Source: an uncultured Gammaproteobacteria bacterium
GTDB taxonomy: Bacteria > Pseudomonadota > Gammaproteobacteria > Arenicellales > Poriferihabitantaceae
DNA: 64,000 nucleotides
Reading direction: 5' to 3'
Assembly: GCA_947259885.1 (NCBI GenBank)
Contig: CAMYNW010000005.1
Location: 1-64,000 of the forward strand
The notes beneath the pieces were generated by a model. It was given only the letters and a program-made list of their open reading frames with translations. It did no database searches and had not been told where the DNA came from. Shown in pieces: positions 50,156 to 58,905 of this stretch (position 1 is its first letter; each line of letters begins with the position of its first letter). Position numbers and translations under genes: made by a program.

Positions 50156-52198
50156 TCAGATTCTGGCCGCTAATTCGGCACCCTCTCGGATCGCACGCTT
50201 TGCATCCACCTCCGCCGCCAGATAAGCACCACCCACCAAATGCACATGGTTATTCTTTCCATACGGGTCGAGCTGCTGGTAAAGATCGTTGACTGAGAGC
50301 TGACCTGCGCAAATTACGATATTGTCCACTTCCAGAACCTGATTGATTCCGTCCACGTTGAGGTGCAATCCATGGTCGTCTATCATCTGGTAAGTGGCGC
50401 CTCCTATTAGCTTGACTCCCTTCTTCTTCATCTGCAATCGATGCACCCAGCCACTGGTTTTGCCAAGGCTTTTACCGTGAGGTGCGGTCTTCCTTTGCAA
50501 TAACGTGATTTCGCGGGTCGGTGGCATAACTTCTGGCGTTACCAAACTCCCTCGAGACTGATATGCGGGATCAATGCCCCACTCAGCATACCAGTTTCTC
50601 AACTGTTGATTCGCACTGGTTCCCTGTGCTGCGCCATGAATCAAGTACTCGGCCAGATCAAAGCCAATGCCCCCGGCGCCGATAATAGCCACCCGTTTGC
50701 CCACCGGTCTCTTTTCGACGACCACCTGATCGTAACGCAAGACCATAGGGTGATCGATGCCTGGAAGATCAATTGGTCTTGGTTTTACACCGGTGGCAAT
50801 TACGATATGGTCATACTTACCTTGCCGCAGAAACTCGGCGTCTACTTGATGACTGAGCGTTACTTCGACCCCGTGCTTATCCAGCATCTTCTTGTAGTAG
50901 CGTAACGTATCGTGAAAGTCCTCTTTGCCCGGAATGTCTTTTGCAATATTAAACTGACCACCGATCTGATTTGCACTTTCGTATAGCGTTACGCTGTGAC
51001 CACGCTCAGCGGCGACCACCGCGGTAGATAACCCCGCTGGTCCAGCGCCGACCACGGCGACGCGCTTGGCCAGCCTGGCGGGCCTGTAAACTAAACTGGT
51101 CTCGCGACAGGCCCGGGGATTGACTAAACAAGAGGCTTTCTTACCATTGAAAATATGGTCGAGACAGGCCTGATTGCAGGCTATACAAGTATTGATCTCT
51201 TCTGCTTTGGCAGCAGCTGCTTTTTGTACAAATTTCGGATCAGCGAGAAACGGTCGAGCCATAGACACCATATCGCAATACCCTTGTTCCAATAATTGCT
51301 CGGCCTGGTCCGGGGAGTTTATTCTGTTGGTCGCGATGACCGGTATCTTTACATGCTCACGGAATTTACGACTGACACCAGCGAATGCGGCATGTGGAAC
51401 AGAGGTCACAATTGTCGGGATTCGTGCTTCGTGCCAGCCAATTCCACTGTTGATCATGCTCGCCCCCGCTTGCTCGATTTCAGTTCCGAGACTAACTATT
51501 TCGTCCCAGGTACATCCCTCTTCGACCAGATCCATCATCGATAACCGATAGATAATAATGAAGTCTGTGCCTAAGGCTTTGCGTACTCGCCGTACAATGT
51601 CAATAGGTAGGCGAGATCGGTTACTGAAATCTCCGCCCCAGCGATCTGTTCGTTTATTGGTGCGCTGGCACAGAAACTGGTTGATGAAATAGCCCTCGGA
51701 TCCCATGATCTCGACCCCATCATAGCCCGATCGTTTCGCCAGCCTGGCGCAACGCACATAAGCGTTTATCTGTTTTTCAATTCCTTGCTCATCGAGTGCT
51801 TTAGGGGTGAACTTGTTGATAGGCGCTCGAATTGCAGACGCGGAAACATTGAACGGATGGTAGCCATAACGCCCAGAGTGCAGAATTTGCATACATATTC
51901 TGCCGCCTTCACGATGCACCGCAGTGGTAACACGTCGATGATTGAGAATATCGGTGGGCCAGTTCATCGTTCCCGCCAACGGCGCCAACCAGCCTTGGCG
52001 ATTAGGACTGATTCCACCAGTGACGATCAGGCCGGGTCCGCCGCCCTGCGATCGTTCCGCAAAATATGCCGCCAGCTTGCCATAGTTCCAGAAGCGATCT
52101 TCCAAACCGGTATGCATGGAACCCATCAGGATTCGATTCGACAATTCGATAGAACCCGTTGTTAAAGGTGTGAAGATTCTGGAGTATTTTTGTTTCAA
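50156..52198 (-). CDS. FMN/FAD/Fe-S oxidoreductase, 2,4-dienoyl-CoA reductase-like
   Basis: A 680-residue enzyme built like Escherichia coli FadH. Residues 1-350 form an Old Yellow Enzyme TIM barrel (FTPLTTGSIELSNRILMGSM; HSGRYGYHPF). A 4Fe-4S cysteine set follows (CIACNQACLD, then CLVNPRAC, about 345-370). The C-terminal half has the FAD site VAVVGAGPAGLSTAVVAAE and the NAD(P) site VAIIGAGGIGFDLAEYL. It could reduce 2,4-dienoyl-CoA in unsaturated fatty acid breakdown; relatives act on other enoates, trimethylamine or amino-acid derivatives. It is alone on the minus strand, so context does not decide. Confidence 0.85.
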   Translation of the reverse strand: MKQKYSRIFTPLTTGSIELSNRILMGSMHTGLEDRFWNYGKLAAYFAERSQGGGPGLIVTGGISPNRQGWLAPLAGTMNWPTDILNHRRVTTAVHREGGRICMQILHSGRYGYHPFNVSASAIRAPINKFTPKALDEQGIEKQINAYVRCARLAKRSGYDGVEIMGSEGYFINQFLCQRTNKRTDRWGGDFSNRSRLPIDIVRRVRKALGTDFIIIYRLSMMDLVEEGCTWDEIVSLGTEIEQAGASMINSGIGWHEARIPTIVTSVPHAAFAGVSRKFREHVKIPVIATNRINSPDQAEQLLEQGYCDMVSMARPFLADPKFVQKAAAAKAEEINTCIACNQACLDHIFNGKKASCLVNPRACRETSLVYRPARLAKRVAVVGAGPAGLSTAVVAAERGHSVTLYESANQIGGQFNIAKDIPGKEDFHDTLRYYKKMLDKHGVEVTLSHQVDAEFLRQGKYDHIVIATGVKPRPIDLPGIDHPMVLRYDQVVVEKRPVGKRVAIIGAGGIGFDLAEYLIHGAAQGTSANQQLRNWYAEWGIDPAYQSRGSLVTPEVMPPTREITLLQRKTAPHGKSLGKTSGWVHRLQMKKKGVKLIGGATYQMIDDHGLHLNVDGINQVLEVDNIVICAGQLSVNDLYQQLDPYGKNNHVHLVGGAYLAAEVDAKRAIREGAELAARI

Positions 52199-52349
52199 GC
52201 GGAAACCCTTTTTGGGGCTTGGGTTTATACAGAAAATGTTGTCGGTATTTTAACTTCTTTTGTTATCTCGATGATCGGTACCAGTGCTAGAATCCCGCGC
52301 CCCGGCAAGCTTACGAATTGCCCACAAAAATTTCGCCCGCTCTGAAATC

Positions 52350-53609
52350 ATGATGGTCTCCGTTCTCTTTAAAACCTGGGCCCTGATGATGGGTGTGCTG
52401 CTGCTGATGATTGGCAATGGTTTACAGAGTACGCTGATCGGGGTCCGTGGTTCTCTTGAAAATATTGATCCTTCGTGGATGGGATATATTATGTCCGCAT
52501 ACTTCGTTGGATTTCTCGGTGGCTCCAAGATAACCCCGCTGTTCCTTATGAGAGTGGGACACATCAGAGTGTTTGCTGCACTCGGATCGCTGACGTCCGC
52601 AGCATTTATTCTCTACGCAACTTTTGTCGATCCTGTTTTCTGGTTATTGATGCGCGTAGTTGTCGGATTTTGTTTTTCCGGATTGTACGTTGTAGCAGAA
52701 AGCTGGATTAACGATATGTCCAGCAATGAAAATCGTGGCAAGGCACTGTCACTATATGTAATCGTGCAAATGACCGGAATCGTAACTGGCCAGCTACTAC
52801 TCAATCTTGCGGATCCCGGGGGTTACGGGCTTTTTGTGTTGATTTCGGTACTGGTTTCGATATCGTTCGCCCCGATACTGTTGTCGGTATCCCCAGCACC
52901 CGTTTTTACCTCATCGCGCCGGATGTCACTGCGCGAGTTGATGGCGGCCTCTCCGTTGGGGTGTGTGGGCATTTTCCTGCTCGGAGGAATCTTTTCGGCT
53001 TTTTTTGGTATGGCATCCATCTACGGTGCCGAAAAGGGATTGTCTGTAAAGGAGATTTCCTGGTTTCTGTCGTCAATCTTCCTCGGCGGCATGCTGATGC
53101 AATACCCGGTCGGCTGGATATCTGACCGAATGGACCGTCGTACACTAATCGTTGCGATGACAGCAATTGCTTGTGTGTGCGCTCTGCTTGGAACCACCAT
53201 CGGATCATCGATCTCATTGTTAGTTGCCGTGGCGTTTTTATTGGGCTCCACAACCAATCCGCTTTATGCACTGTTGTTGGCTTACACCAATGACCACCTC
53301 GAGGCAGAGCAGATGGCTTCTGCATCCGGTGGTCTTTTGTTCATAAACGGTTTTGGCGCCATGGGCGGCCCGATCGTGGTGGGTTATCTGATTAACAACA
53401 TGGGGCCAAACGGGTTTTTCTTTTTTATTGCGGTTCTGTGCGCAATGATCTGTGGCTACAGCCTCTACCGCATGGCCAGGCGGGAAGCTATTGCGGTAGA
53501 AGATACCAACTCTTACGTACCACTTTCAGCTGGCGCAACGCCTGTTGCCGTGGAAATCGCCACGGAGATCGCCATAGAAGAAATTGAACAATCTGAAGTC
53601 GAGCAATAG
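52350..53609 (+). CDS. Major facilitator superfamily transporter, YcaD-like
   Basis: About 419 residues with twelve predicted helices. The loop between helices 2 and 3 is shifted from the usual form (GGSKITPLFLMRVGHIRVF), while WISDRMDRRTLIVAMT between helices 8 and 9 matches the family motif. AESWINDMSSNENRGKALSLY is characteristic of the YcaD-type branch. Start: ATG 52350 (or the adjacent ATG 52353) gives a normal first helix; an upstream TTG at 52284 would add 22 polar residues. The substrate is unknown. The last 50 residues are acidic. Confidence 0.85.
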   Translation: MMVSVLFKTWALMMGVLLLMIGNGLQSTLIGVRGSLENIDPSWMGYIMSAYFVGFLGGSKITPLFLMRVGHIRVFAALGSLTSAAFILYATFVDPVFWLLMRVVVGFCFSGLYVVAESWINDMSSNENRGKALSLYVIVQMTGIVTGQLLLNLADPGGYGLFVLISVLVSISFAPILLSVSPAPVFTSSRRMSLRELMAASPLGCVGIFLLGGIFSAFFGMASIYGAEKGLSVKEISWFLSSIFLGGMLMQYPVGWISDRMDRRTLIVAMTAIACVCALLGTTIGSSISLLVAVAFLLGSTTNPLYALLLAYTNDHLEAEQMASASGGLLFINGFGAMGGPIVVGYLINNMGPNGFFFFIAVLCAMICGYSLYRMARREAIAVEDTNSYVPLSAGATPVAVEIATEIAIEEIEQSEVEQ

Positions 53610-54042
53610 GCTACCGAATCGCTCTGAATGTTGCCATAGATTCCGCACCGCCTGTGTGGCTTAGCCCGAATCCTCTGACCGTAAGGCTCTTCTCAGTATT
53701 TTACCCACTGTCGATTTAGGTAGGGCGTCCATAAAAGTGATTTCCTTCGGCACTTTGTAACTGGTCATATTGTGCCTGCACCATTCTAGCAATGTATCCT
53801 GGTCAAGGTTTTCATCTTTCTTGACCACGAAGAGCTAACCTGCTTTTCAGTCATACTGGAATATTATGGCCTGTCGTCCCCTAGTATAGGTCTGCCACAG
53901 TTCAATTTTTTCAATTCCATATAGTTGTGGTCTAATACTGTATTATTGAAAATATTGACCGCTACATTTTAATTGGTTTAATACTCGGAGATTCCTGTTG
54001 GTTCGCGTCAAACTATTTTCTCTTTAGCGACCCGTCCTAACC
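53610..54042. other. Intergenic stretch with a decayed gene tail
   Basis: Between the MFS gene and the phosphatase gene there is no intact gene. The first half holds the remains of an acyl-CoA synthetase (entered separately). From 53838 to 54042 the sequence is AT-richer and shows nothing recognisable beyond possible promoter sequence for the next gene. Confidence 0.6.
53661..53834 (-). pseudogene. C-terminal remnant of a long-chain acyl-CoA synthetase (FadD-like)
   Basis: The minus strand encodes 57 residues that match the end of AMP-forming acyl-CoA ligases: LFVVKKDENLDQ, CRHNMTSYKVPKEITF, then LPKSTVGKILRRALR with the conserved catalytic Lys, ending in a proper stop. Immediately upstream the frame is closed by TAG (53835-53837) and no further homology is seen, so about 500 residues are missing. 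It is a deletion remnant, next to an intact flavoenzyme of possible fatty acid breakdown. Confidence 0.88.
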
Positions 54043-54915
54043 ATGTCTTCGATCTTCGAGCCCGCCCCAGCCGCCGCGGGATGGCCTTATTATCAGCATA
54101 TTATCTTTGATTGCGATTCGACCCTGAGCGCAATTGAGGGAATTGACCACCTTGCTGCACAGCCCGATACGAAGCAGGAAATCGTTGCATTGACCAATGC
54201 CGCCATGGATGGAGAAATGGCGCTGGATGCGGTGTACGGCAAACGCCTGGAACTGATATCACCTTCACGCCAAGCTGTGCTGGAACTTGCGCAACACTAT
54301 CTGACACATATTGTGCCAGGGGCTCGCCAAGTGATAAGCAGCTTGATTGAAATAGGTTCCGACGTTTACATTGTCAGCGGTGGGTTGATTGAACCGGTCA
54401 AGGAGTTTGGTATTTCCCTAGGCGTACCGGCGAACAATATCCGTGCAGTGGAAATTGAATATGATCAACTGGGCGGTAAGTGGTGGCAGAGCAATCATCA
54501 ATCTCGAGAACAAATGCACGACCAGCGCTATCTGGCTTATCGTCACTCCGAGCTCTCGGAAAGCGACGGTAAGGCGAGAATCATTCAGCAGCTTATCGGC
54601 AGTAAGAAAGGCGCCAGCCTGCTGGTGGGAGATGGTGTCAGCGACCTAATGGCACGAAATGCTGTTGATCTATTTGTCGGCTTCGGTGGCGTGGTCACGC
54701 GGGAAAAGGTATTGCACAATGCCCCGATCTTTATCCAATCCAAATCGCTGCTTCAACTACTGGCCATTGCTCTAGGCAGCCAACAATTTTACAAACTTAG
54801 CAAAGAACTGCGTCAGTCTGTATGTGATTTGTTGACGCAGCAGCCCCTCTATTTCAATCGTAAAACATTACAACGTCATTTTGAATCCTGTTTCGCTTCT
54901 CGCCGAATTCCATAA
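54043..54915 (+). CDS. HAD-family phosphatase, probable phosphoserine phosphatase
   Basis: A 290-residue HAD-IB phosphatase with motif I FDCDSTLSAIEG (about residues 24-35), motif II VSGGLIEPV and motif IV LVGDGVSDLMA. This pattern (DxDST, SGG, GDGxxD) is that of SerB phosphatases. The last 60 residues go beyond the core domain. The gene lies 31 bp before serA on the same strand, and the two would catalyse the first and last steps of serine synthesis from 3-phosphoglycerate, so phosphoserine is the most likely substrate. No ACT-like N-terminal extension is present. Confidence 0.82.
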   Translation: MSSIFEPAPAAAGWPYYQHIIFDCDSTLSAIEGIDHLAAQPDTKQEIVALTNAAMDGEMALDAVYGKRLELISPSRQAVLELAQHYLTHIVPGARQVISSLIEIGSDVYIVSGGLIEPVKEFGISLGVPANNIRAVEIEYDQLGGKWWQSNHQSREQMHDQRYLAYRHSELSESDGKARIIQQLIGSKKGASLLVGDGVSDLMARNAVDLFVGFGGVVTREKVLHNAPIFIQSKSLLQLLAIALGSQQFYKLSKELRQSVCDLLTQQPLYFNRKTLQRHFESCFASRRIP

Positions 54916-54946
54916 TCAAACCTAATTTATTCACGGAATTATTACT

Positions 54947-56533
54947 ATGTTTCGAGTTCTTGTTTCCGACAAACTTGGCCAACACGGGATTGCTCGTCTC
55001 GAACATGAAAAAGACTGTGAGTTTGATATGCGCGTTGGCTTGTCCCATGAACAATTGCTGGAGATCGTGCCGTCTTATGATGCGCTGATTATTCGTAGCG
55101 GCACTCAGGTTAATGCGGCGGTGCTGGCTGCCGGCCGTAATCTAAAAGTCGTAGGTCGAGCCGGAATTGGGGTTGATAATGTGGATGTGGCGGAAGCCAG
55201 CCAGCGCGGCGTTATTGTCATGAATACGCCCCAGGCTAACAGTGTAGCCACTGCGGAACATACTCTGGCCCTGATGCTTGCGTTGTGCCGTCATACCGCC
55301 GAGGCGCATGCGAGTGTACTCAAGGGTCAGTGGGGGCGCTCCGGATTTACCGGTATACAGCTTTACCGAAGAGTTCTGGGATTGATCGGTTTTGGACGCA
55401 TCGCTCGGCTGGTGGCGCATAGGGCCCGAGCCTTTGATATGACGGTTGTTGCCTATGATCCATACGTATCCGTCGAGATAGCCCAAGAGGCTGGCATTCA
55501 GCTTGTAGACCTGGATGAATTACTCGGCACCGCCGATATTATTTCTTTGCATACCAGCATGTCCCCTGAAACAGAAAGCATCATCAATGCTTCTACCCTT
55601 TCGAAATGCAAAGACGGGGTTATGCTGATCAACCCCTCTCGCGGCAAGCTTATAAATGATACCGCACTTGCTGAGGCTATTAAGAGTGGAAAGGTGCGCG
55701 CAGCAGCTATTGACGTGTACCGCACCGAACCTCCCGCGGCAGATCATCCATTAATTGGCCTTCCCGGTGTTCTGCATACCCCCCACCTGGGCGCCAGTAC
55801 CGAGGAAGCTCAACGCGACGTGGCGCTGCAAATTGTTGAACAAGTGTTAGATGCGTTAAAGGGATTAGATTTTCGTAACAGCGTCAACATGCCGTTTAGC
55901 GTCGGCCCAAACTTTCATGAAGTGGAACCCTATATGGACCTTGCCAGTAAAATTGGAGCACTTCAGTTCCACATGGCAGATGGCCCGATTCGCAAGATAG
56001 AACTCGAACTAAAGGGTGAGGCAGTTGAAGGCCTGGCGCGGCCCATCGCCACAGGTTTGCTTAAGGGACTGCTGGAGAATATCTCCGCAGATAGTGTCAA
56101 CTACATTAATGCCCCTACCCTGGCCAATGAAATGGGTATTAGTGTATCCCAGACCCATGGACTGTCCGGATCTGACTATACTAATCTGGTCAGCTGCCGA
56201 GTTGAGTGGGACGGCGGCGAACGCATTATTTCCGGCACTTTATTTGGCGGTGAACACCCGCGAATTGTCCAGGTAAGCAAGTATCATCTTGATGTCGAGC
56301 CTGAAGGCACAATGTTGATTATGATGAACCAGGACGTGCCCGGCGTCATCGGCCAAGTAGGCACCTTAATGGGCGAACACGGCGTCAACATCGCCGAATG
56401 GCGCCTGGGGCGCGCCGAAAAAGGTGATTTGGCGTTGGCTTTTATCAACTTGGACAGTGACCTGTCGGATGAAACCCTTGCCGCCATTGAGGCCTTGCCT
56501 GCGATTCGCAAACTAAAGCTGGTAAGACTTTAA
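54947..56533 (+). CDS. serA: D-3-phosphoglycerate dehydrogenase, long form
   Basis: Oxidises 3-phosphoglycerate to 3-phosphohydroxypyruvate with NAD+, the entry to serine synthesis. The 528-residue protein has the NAD site LGLIGFGRIARLVAHRA (near 144), the catalytic Arg in NPSRGKLI, Glu in the YRTEPP region and His in TPHLGAST near residue 279. After the catalytic domain come an intervening domain (about 310-450) and a C-terminal ACT domain (MLIMMNQDVPGVIGQVGTLM), the layout of the long Mycobacterium/Bacillus form; Escherichia coli SerA is about 410 residues. ACT domains bind serine in several forms. Confidence 0.96.
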   Translation: MFRVLVSDKLGQHGIARLEHEKDCEFDMRVGLSHEQLLEIVPSYDALIIRSGTQVNAAVLAAGRNLKVVGRAGIGVDNVDVAEASQRGVIVMNTPQANSVATAEHTLALMLALCRHTAEAHASVLKGQWGRSGFTGIQLYRRVLGLIGFGRIARLVAHRARAFDMTVVAYDPYVSVEIAQEAGIQLVDLDELLGTADIISLHTSMSPETESIINASTLSKCKDGVMLINPSRGKLINDTALAEAIKSGKVRAAAIDVYRTEPPAADHPLIGLPGVLHTPHLGASTEEAQRDVALQIVEQVLDALKGLDFRNSVNMPFSVGPNFHEVEPYMDLASKIGALQFHMADGPIRKIELELKGEAVEGLARPIATGLLKGLLENISADSVNYINAPTLANEMGISVSQTHGLSGSDYTNLVSCRVEWDGGERIISGTLFGGEHPRIVQVSKYHLDVEPEGTMLIMMNQDVPGVIGQVGTLMGEHGVNIAEWRLGRAEKGDLALAFINLDSDLSDETLAAIEALPAIRKLKLVRL

Positions 56534-56563
56534 TCGCCGAGTTTGGTTATTCGGATCCGGTTA

Positions 56564-57223
56564 TTATGAGCTTGAGTCTATCTCTACCAATAATGTCTCG
56601 GTGCTGGATTGAAATCCGTCCATTTGATGTTCGGTCAGAGACCGCACACCGCCGACCCGCGGGCAGTGGACTGAGATACTCATCAGTTTTTGTGGCGGAT
56701 CTTCAATGGTTTTATTGCGCCGTATCGTGAGACAGCGCTTAAAACGACCGGCAGGTGATTCAAAAGCGCCTATCGACTCAAGCGTCTCTGAATCCCAATA
56801 TCCTGATGGACCTTGCCAGGTCATGCCCACGCTCAAAGGCGAAGGAATCTGAAGGTATTCCGAGAACCGCTCAGCATCTTCATAAAAAGCGGTGAAAAGT
56901 CCATCGTTTTGTTCACGGTAATATACCTTCGACTCTTTGGGGAAATACTCGGGTAGATTTTCAGATTTTTGTATGCGCGTCCGATAGTCCTTATTATTTA
57001 TTGTCTCTGGTTCTGACGGCGACTCCAGCAACCTGCCGTCAAGCTTCCAAGTCTGGACACCTGAAGCCGTCGATGTATATTGGTAAACCTTGTAAGCATT
57101 TTGGGGCTCGGCATATTCAAGCACATCCAAAGTTTCCGCCGCGGCATAATGCATGACTAACCCGTAGGTCAGGATACCCAGCATGTACCTGGCGTAATGG
57201 GGATTCAATTCTTTGATTCGCAT
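56564..57223 (-). CDS. Hypothetical secreted or periplasmic protein
   Basis: A 219-residue protein that I do not recognise. A hydrophobic stretch at residues 14-28 (MLGILTYGLVMHYAAAE) could be a signal peptide ending in AAA-E. The rest is hydrophilic and rich in Tyr, Ser and Glu, with WKLDGRLLESPSEPE, LSVGMTWQGPSGYWD and VHCPRVGGVRSLTEHQ; the strand-rich pattern recalls small periplasmic proteins. Two cysteines (CLTIRR, HCPRVG) lie near the C-terminus. It is convergent with serA and divergent from the Spy-like gene. Confidence 0.6.
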   Translation of the reverse strand: MRIKELNPHYARYMLGILTYGLVMHYAAAETLDVLEYAEPQNAYKVYQYTSTASGVQTWKLDGRLLESPSEPETINNKDYRTRIQKSENLPEYFPKESKVYYREQNDGLFTAFYEDAERFSEYLQIPSPLSVGMTWQGPSGYWDSETLESIGAFESPAGRFKRCLTIRRNKTIEDPPQKLMSISVHCPRVGGVRSLTEHQMDGFQSSTETLLVEIDSSS

Positions 57224-57470
57224 ACTTCCAATGAGCTTAGTGAAGACTCAATTCTATCATTAGGCATAATTTTACAAAGGATTCGCTCCCCTGGGATAGG
57301 CGCGGGATGCAAAGTCAACTCTTTGGGTAAGCGCCATAGCCTTTCAAACAATATCTCATCTTTACCTAACATTTACTTTTCCCTAACCCAAGATTTGCCT
57401 AAAGTTTCCGAAAATACCCACATCGATTGATTGTCAATCGGCAACCAAATACTTAGAGGAAACTAAAACG

Positions 57471-57977
57471 ATGACGAAACGTAATAAAATTATTGCAGGA
57501 ATTCTGGCTCTCTTGGCTGGATCAGGACTAGCTCTTGCGGGTTCGAGCGGTTGCGACGAATATGGACGGGGTCATGATAGTTCCGGGCATGGTGGGCGCC
57601 ATCACGGCCCTATGCTGGAAAGAATGATCGGTAAGCTTGATCACCATCTTGATCTGAGTGAAAAGCAACAACAGTCGCTTCAGCAGATACTCGAGCAAAA
57701 CAGTGAAAATATTAGTACCCATCGCCAGCAAAGAAGAGCTTTACGGCAACAAGGTATGCTTCTAGACCCGACTTCGGATACTTATGAATCCCAAACCGAA
57801 GAGCTTGCTAACAAGGTTGCGGAAATGGCACACGATCGGACGATCACCATGGCCACCGTGTATAAGCAGGTGTCAGATATCTTGACCACGGAGCAGCGTG
57901 AAGAGATGCGCGAACTGATGGAAAACAGGTTTGAGAAAATGGCAAAGCGTATGCAGCAATGGGAGCAGGAATCCTAA
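57471..57977 (+). CDS. Spy/CpxP-like periplasmic stress protein
   Basis: A 168-residue protein with a clear signal peptide (TKRNKIIAGILALLAGSGLALA) and a mature helical, Gln/Glu/Arg-rich body. Two LTxxQ-like repeats are visible: LDLSEKQQQSLQQIL (about residue 61) and DILTTEQREEMRELM (about 142), the family signature. A His/Gly-rich stretch after the signal (GHDSSGHGGRHHGP) may bind metal. Family members are ATP-independent chaperones or inhibitors of CpxA. It stands upstream of cpxRA on the same strand, with a 15-bp tandem repeat between. Confidence 0.82.
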   Translation: MTKRNKIIAGILALLAGSGLALAGSSGCDEYGRGHDSSGHGGRHHGPMLERMIGKLDHHLDLSEKQQQSLQQILEQNSENISTHRQQRRALRQQGMLLDPTSDTYESQTEELANKVAEMAHDRTITMATVYKQVSDILTTEQREEMRELMENRFEKMAKRMQQWEQES

Positions 57978-58040
57978 GCATCGGTTCCTAGTTGCCGCTC
58001 AGGCTCGATTCGCACCTGGGCGGCAATTTATATTTCCTAT

Positions 58041-58135
58041 GCCGGGTCACGCCAGACCGGGTCACGCCAGACCGGGTCACGCCAGACCGGGTCACGCCAG
58101 ACCGGGTCACGCCAGACCGGGTCACGCCAGACCGG
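58041..58135. repeat. 15-bp tandem repeat between the spy-like gene and cpxR
   Basis: Five full units of GCCAGACCGGGTCAC (58051-58125) are flanked by a partial unit on each side (58041-58050 and 58126-58135). All full units are identical, which suggests recent expansion. The unit has no stop in some frames, so long spurious open frames run through it. It lies 63 bp after the spy-like stop and 28 bp before cpxR, so it is probably transcribed in the leader of cpxR. Confidence 0.92.
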
Positions 58136-58163
58136 CTATTTATAATCGTGAGGAACTCTTACA

Positions 58164-58904
58164 ATGTCAGCGTTGATGTCTATTTCGAGATCAGTTCAGG
58201 CTGAATCCAATATGTCCCCAAAAATACTTCTTGTGGATGACGACACTGTGTTGGCCGGCATGCTGGCTGAGTATCTAGAGACCGAAGGGTGTGAAATTGT
58301 CCAGGCCCATAATGGGGCGGACGCAGTGGAGAGCGCCCGTGAGGAACAATTTGATATTGTGGTGCTGGATATCATGATGCCAAAGTTAAACGGTATTGAA
58401 GCGCTGAAACAGATTCGCGCGTCAAGCACTGTCCCAGTGATTATGTTGACCGCCAGGGGTGACGATCTGGACCGTATACTTGGTTTGGAGCTTGGAGCCG
58501 ATGACTATCTACCAAAGCCCTGTAATCCTCGAGAGCTATATGCCCGAATAAAGGCCGTATTGCGGCGCACCTCCGTGGACCCGTCGATTTCCCCCAAATC
58601 CCTGCGTCTTGGAGATTTGCAATTAGACCTCGGCAGCCGCAAAGTGACTGTCGATCAACAAATTATCACGCTGACGCAAACTGAGTTTGATTTGCTGTGG
58701 TTACTGCTCAGCACGCCGGATCAAGTCGTAACCAAATCAGAAATCTCGACAATGGTGTTAGACAAGCCACTTAGTCAGTGGGATCGCAGTATTGATGTGC
58801 ACATCAGCAATATGAGGAAAAAACTGGGAAAGCATACCGACGGCAATGAGCGTATCAAGACTCTGCGCGGTATCGGTTACCTTTACGTCAGCCCTCCACT
58901 TTGA
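58164..58904 (+). CDS. cpxR: OmpR-family response regulator, CpxR-like
   Basis: Transcription regulator of an envelope-stress system. The receiver domain has the acidic pair in ILLVDDD, the phospho-acceptor Asp69 in VVLDIMMPKLNG, the Thr of MLTARGDD and Lys of LPKPCNP. The C-terminal winged helix ends RTLRGIGYLYV. The ATG at 58164 has a GAGGA 8-9 bases before it; starting at ATG 58212 would remove 16 residues and agree better with CpxR homologues but has no ribosome-binding site. It is one base from cpxA. Neighbouring spy-like gene supports the Cpx assignment. Confidence 0.82.
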   Translation: MSALMSISRSVQAESNMSPKILLVDDDTVLAGMLAEYLETEGCEIVQAHNGADAVESAREEQFDIVVLDIMMPKLNGIEALKQIRASSTVPVIMLTARGDDLDRILGLELGADDYLPKPCNPRELYARIKAVLRRTSVDPSISPKSLRLGDLQLDLGSRKVTVDQQIITLTQTEFDLLWLLLSTPDQVVTKSEISTMVLDKPLSQWDRSIDVHISNMRKKLGKHTDGNERIKTLRGIGYLYVSPPL

Positions 58905-58905
58905 A

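Noticed and set aside
58041..58135. Possible CRISPR array
   Set aside because: Units are directly adjacent without spacers and only 15 bp long; no cas gene is near.
57931..58176. Open frame encoding repeated Pro-Gly-His-Ala-Arg
   Set aside because: It arises from the 15-bp tandem repeat, which has no stops in that frame; the start lies inside the spy-like gene in another frame and the end overlaps cpxR.
58846..58905. Longer cpxA start inside cpxR
   Set aside because: It overlaps cpxR by 59 bp, and ATG 58906 gives the usual short cytoplasmic N-terminus before the first membrane helix.
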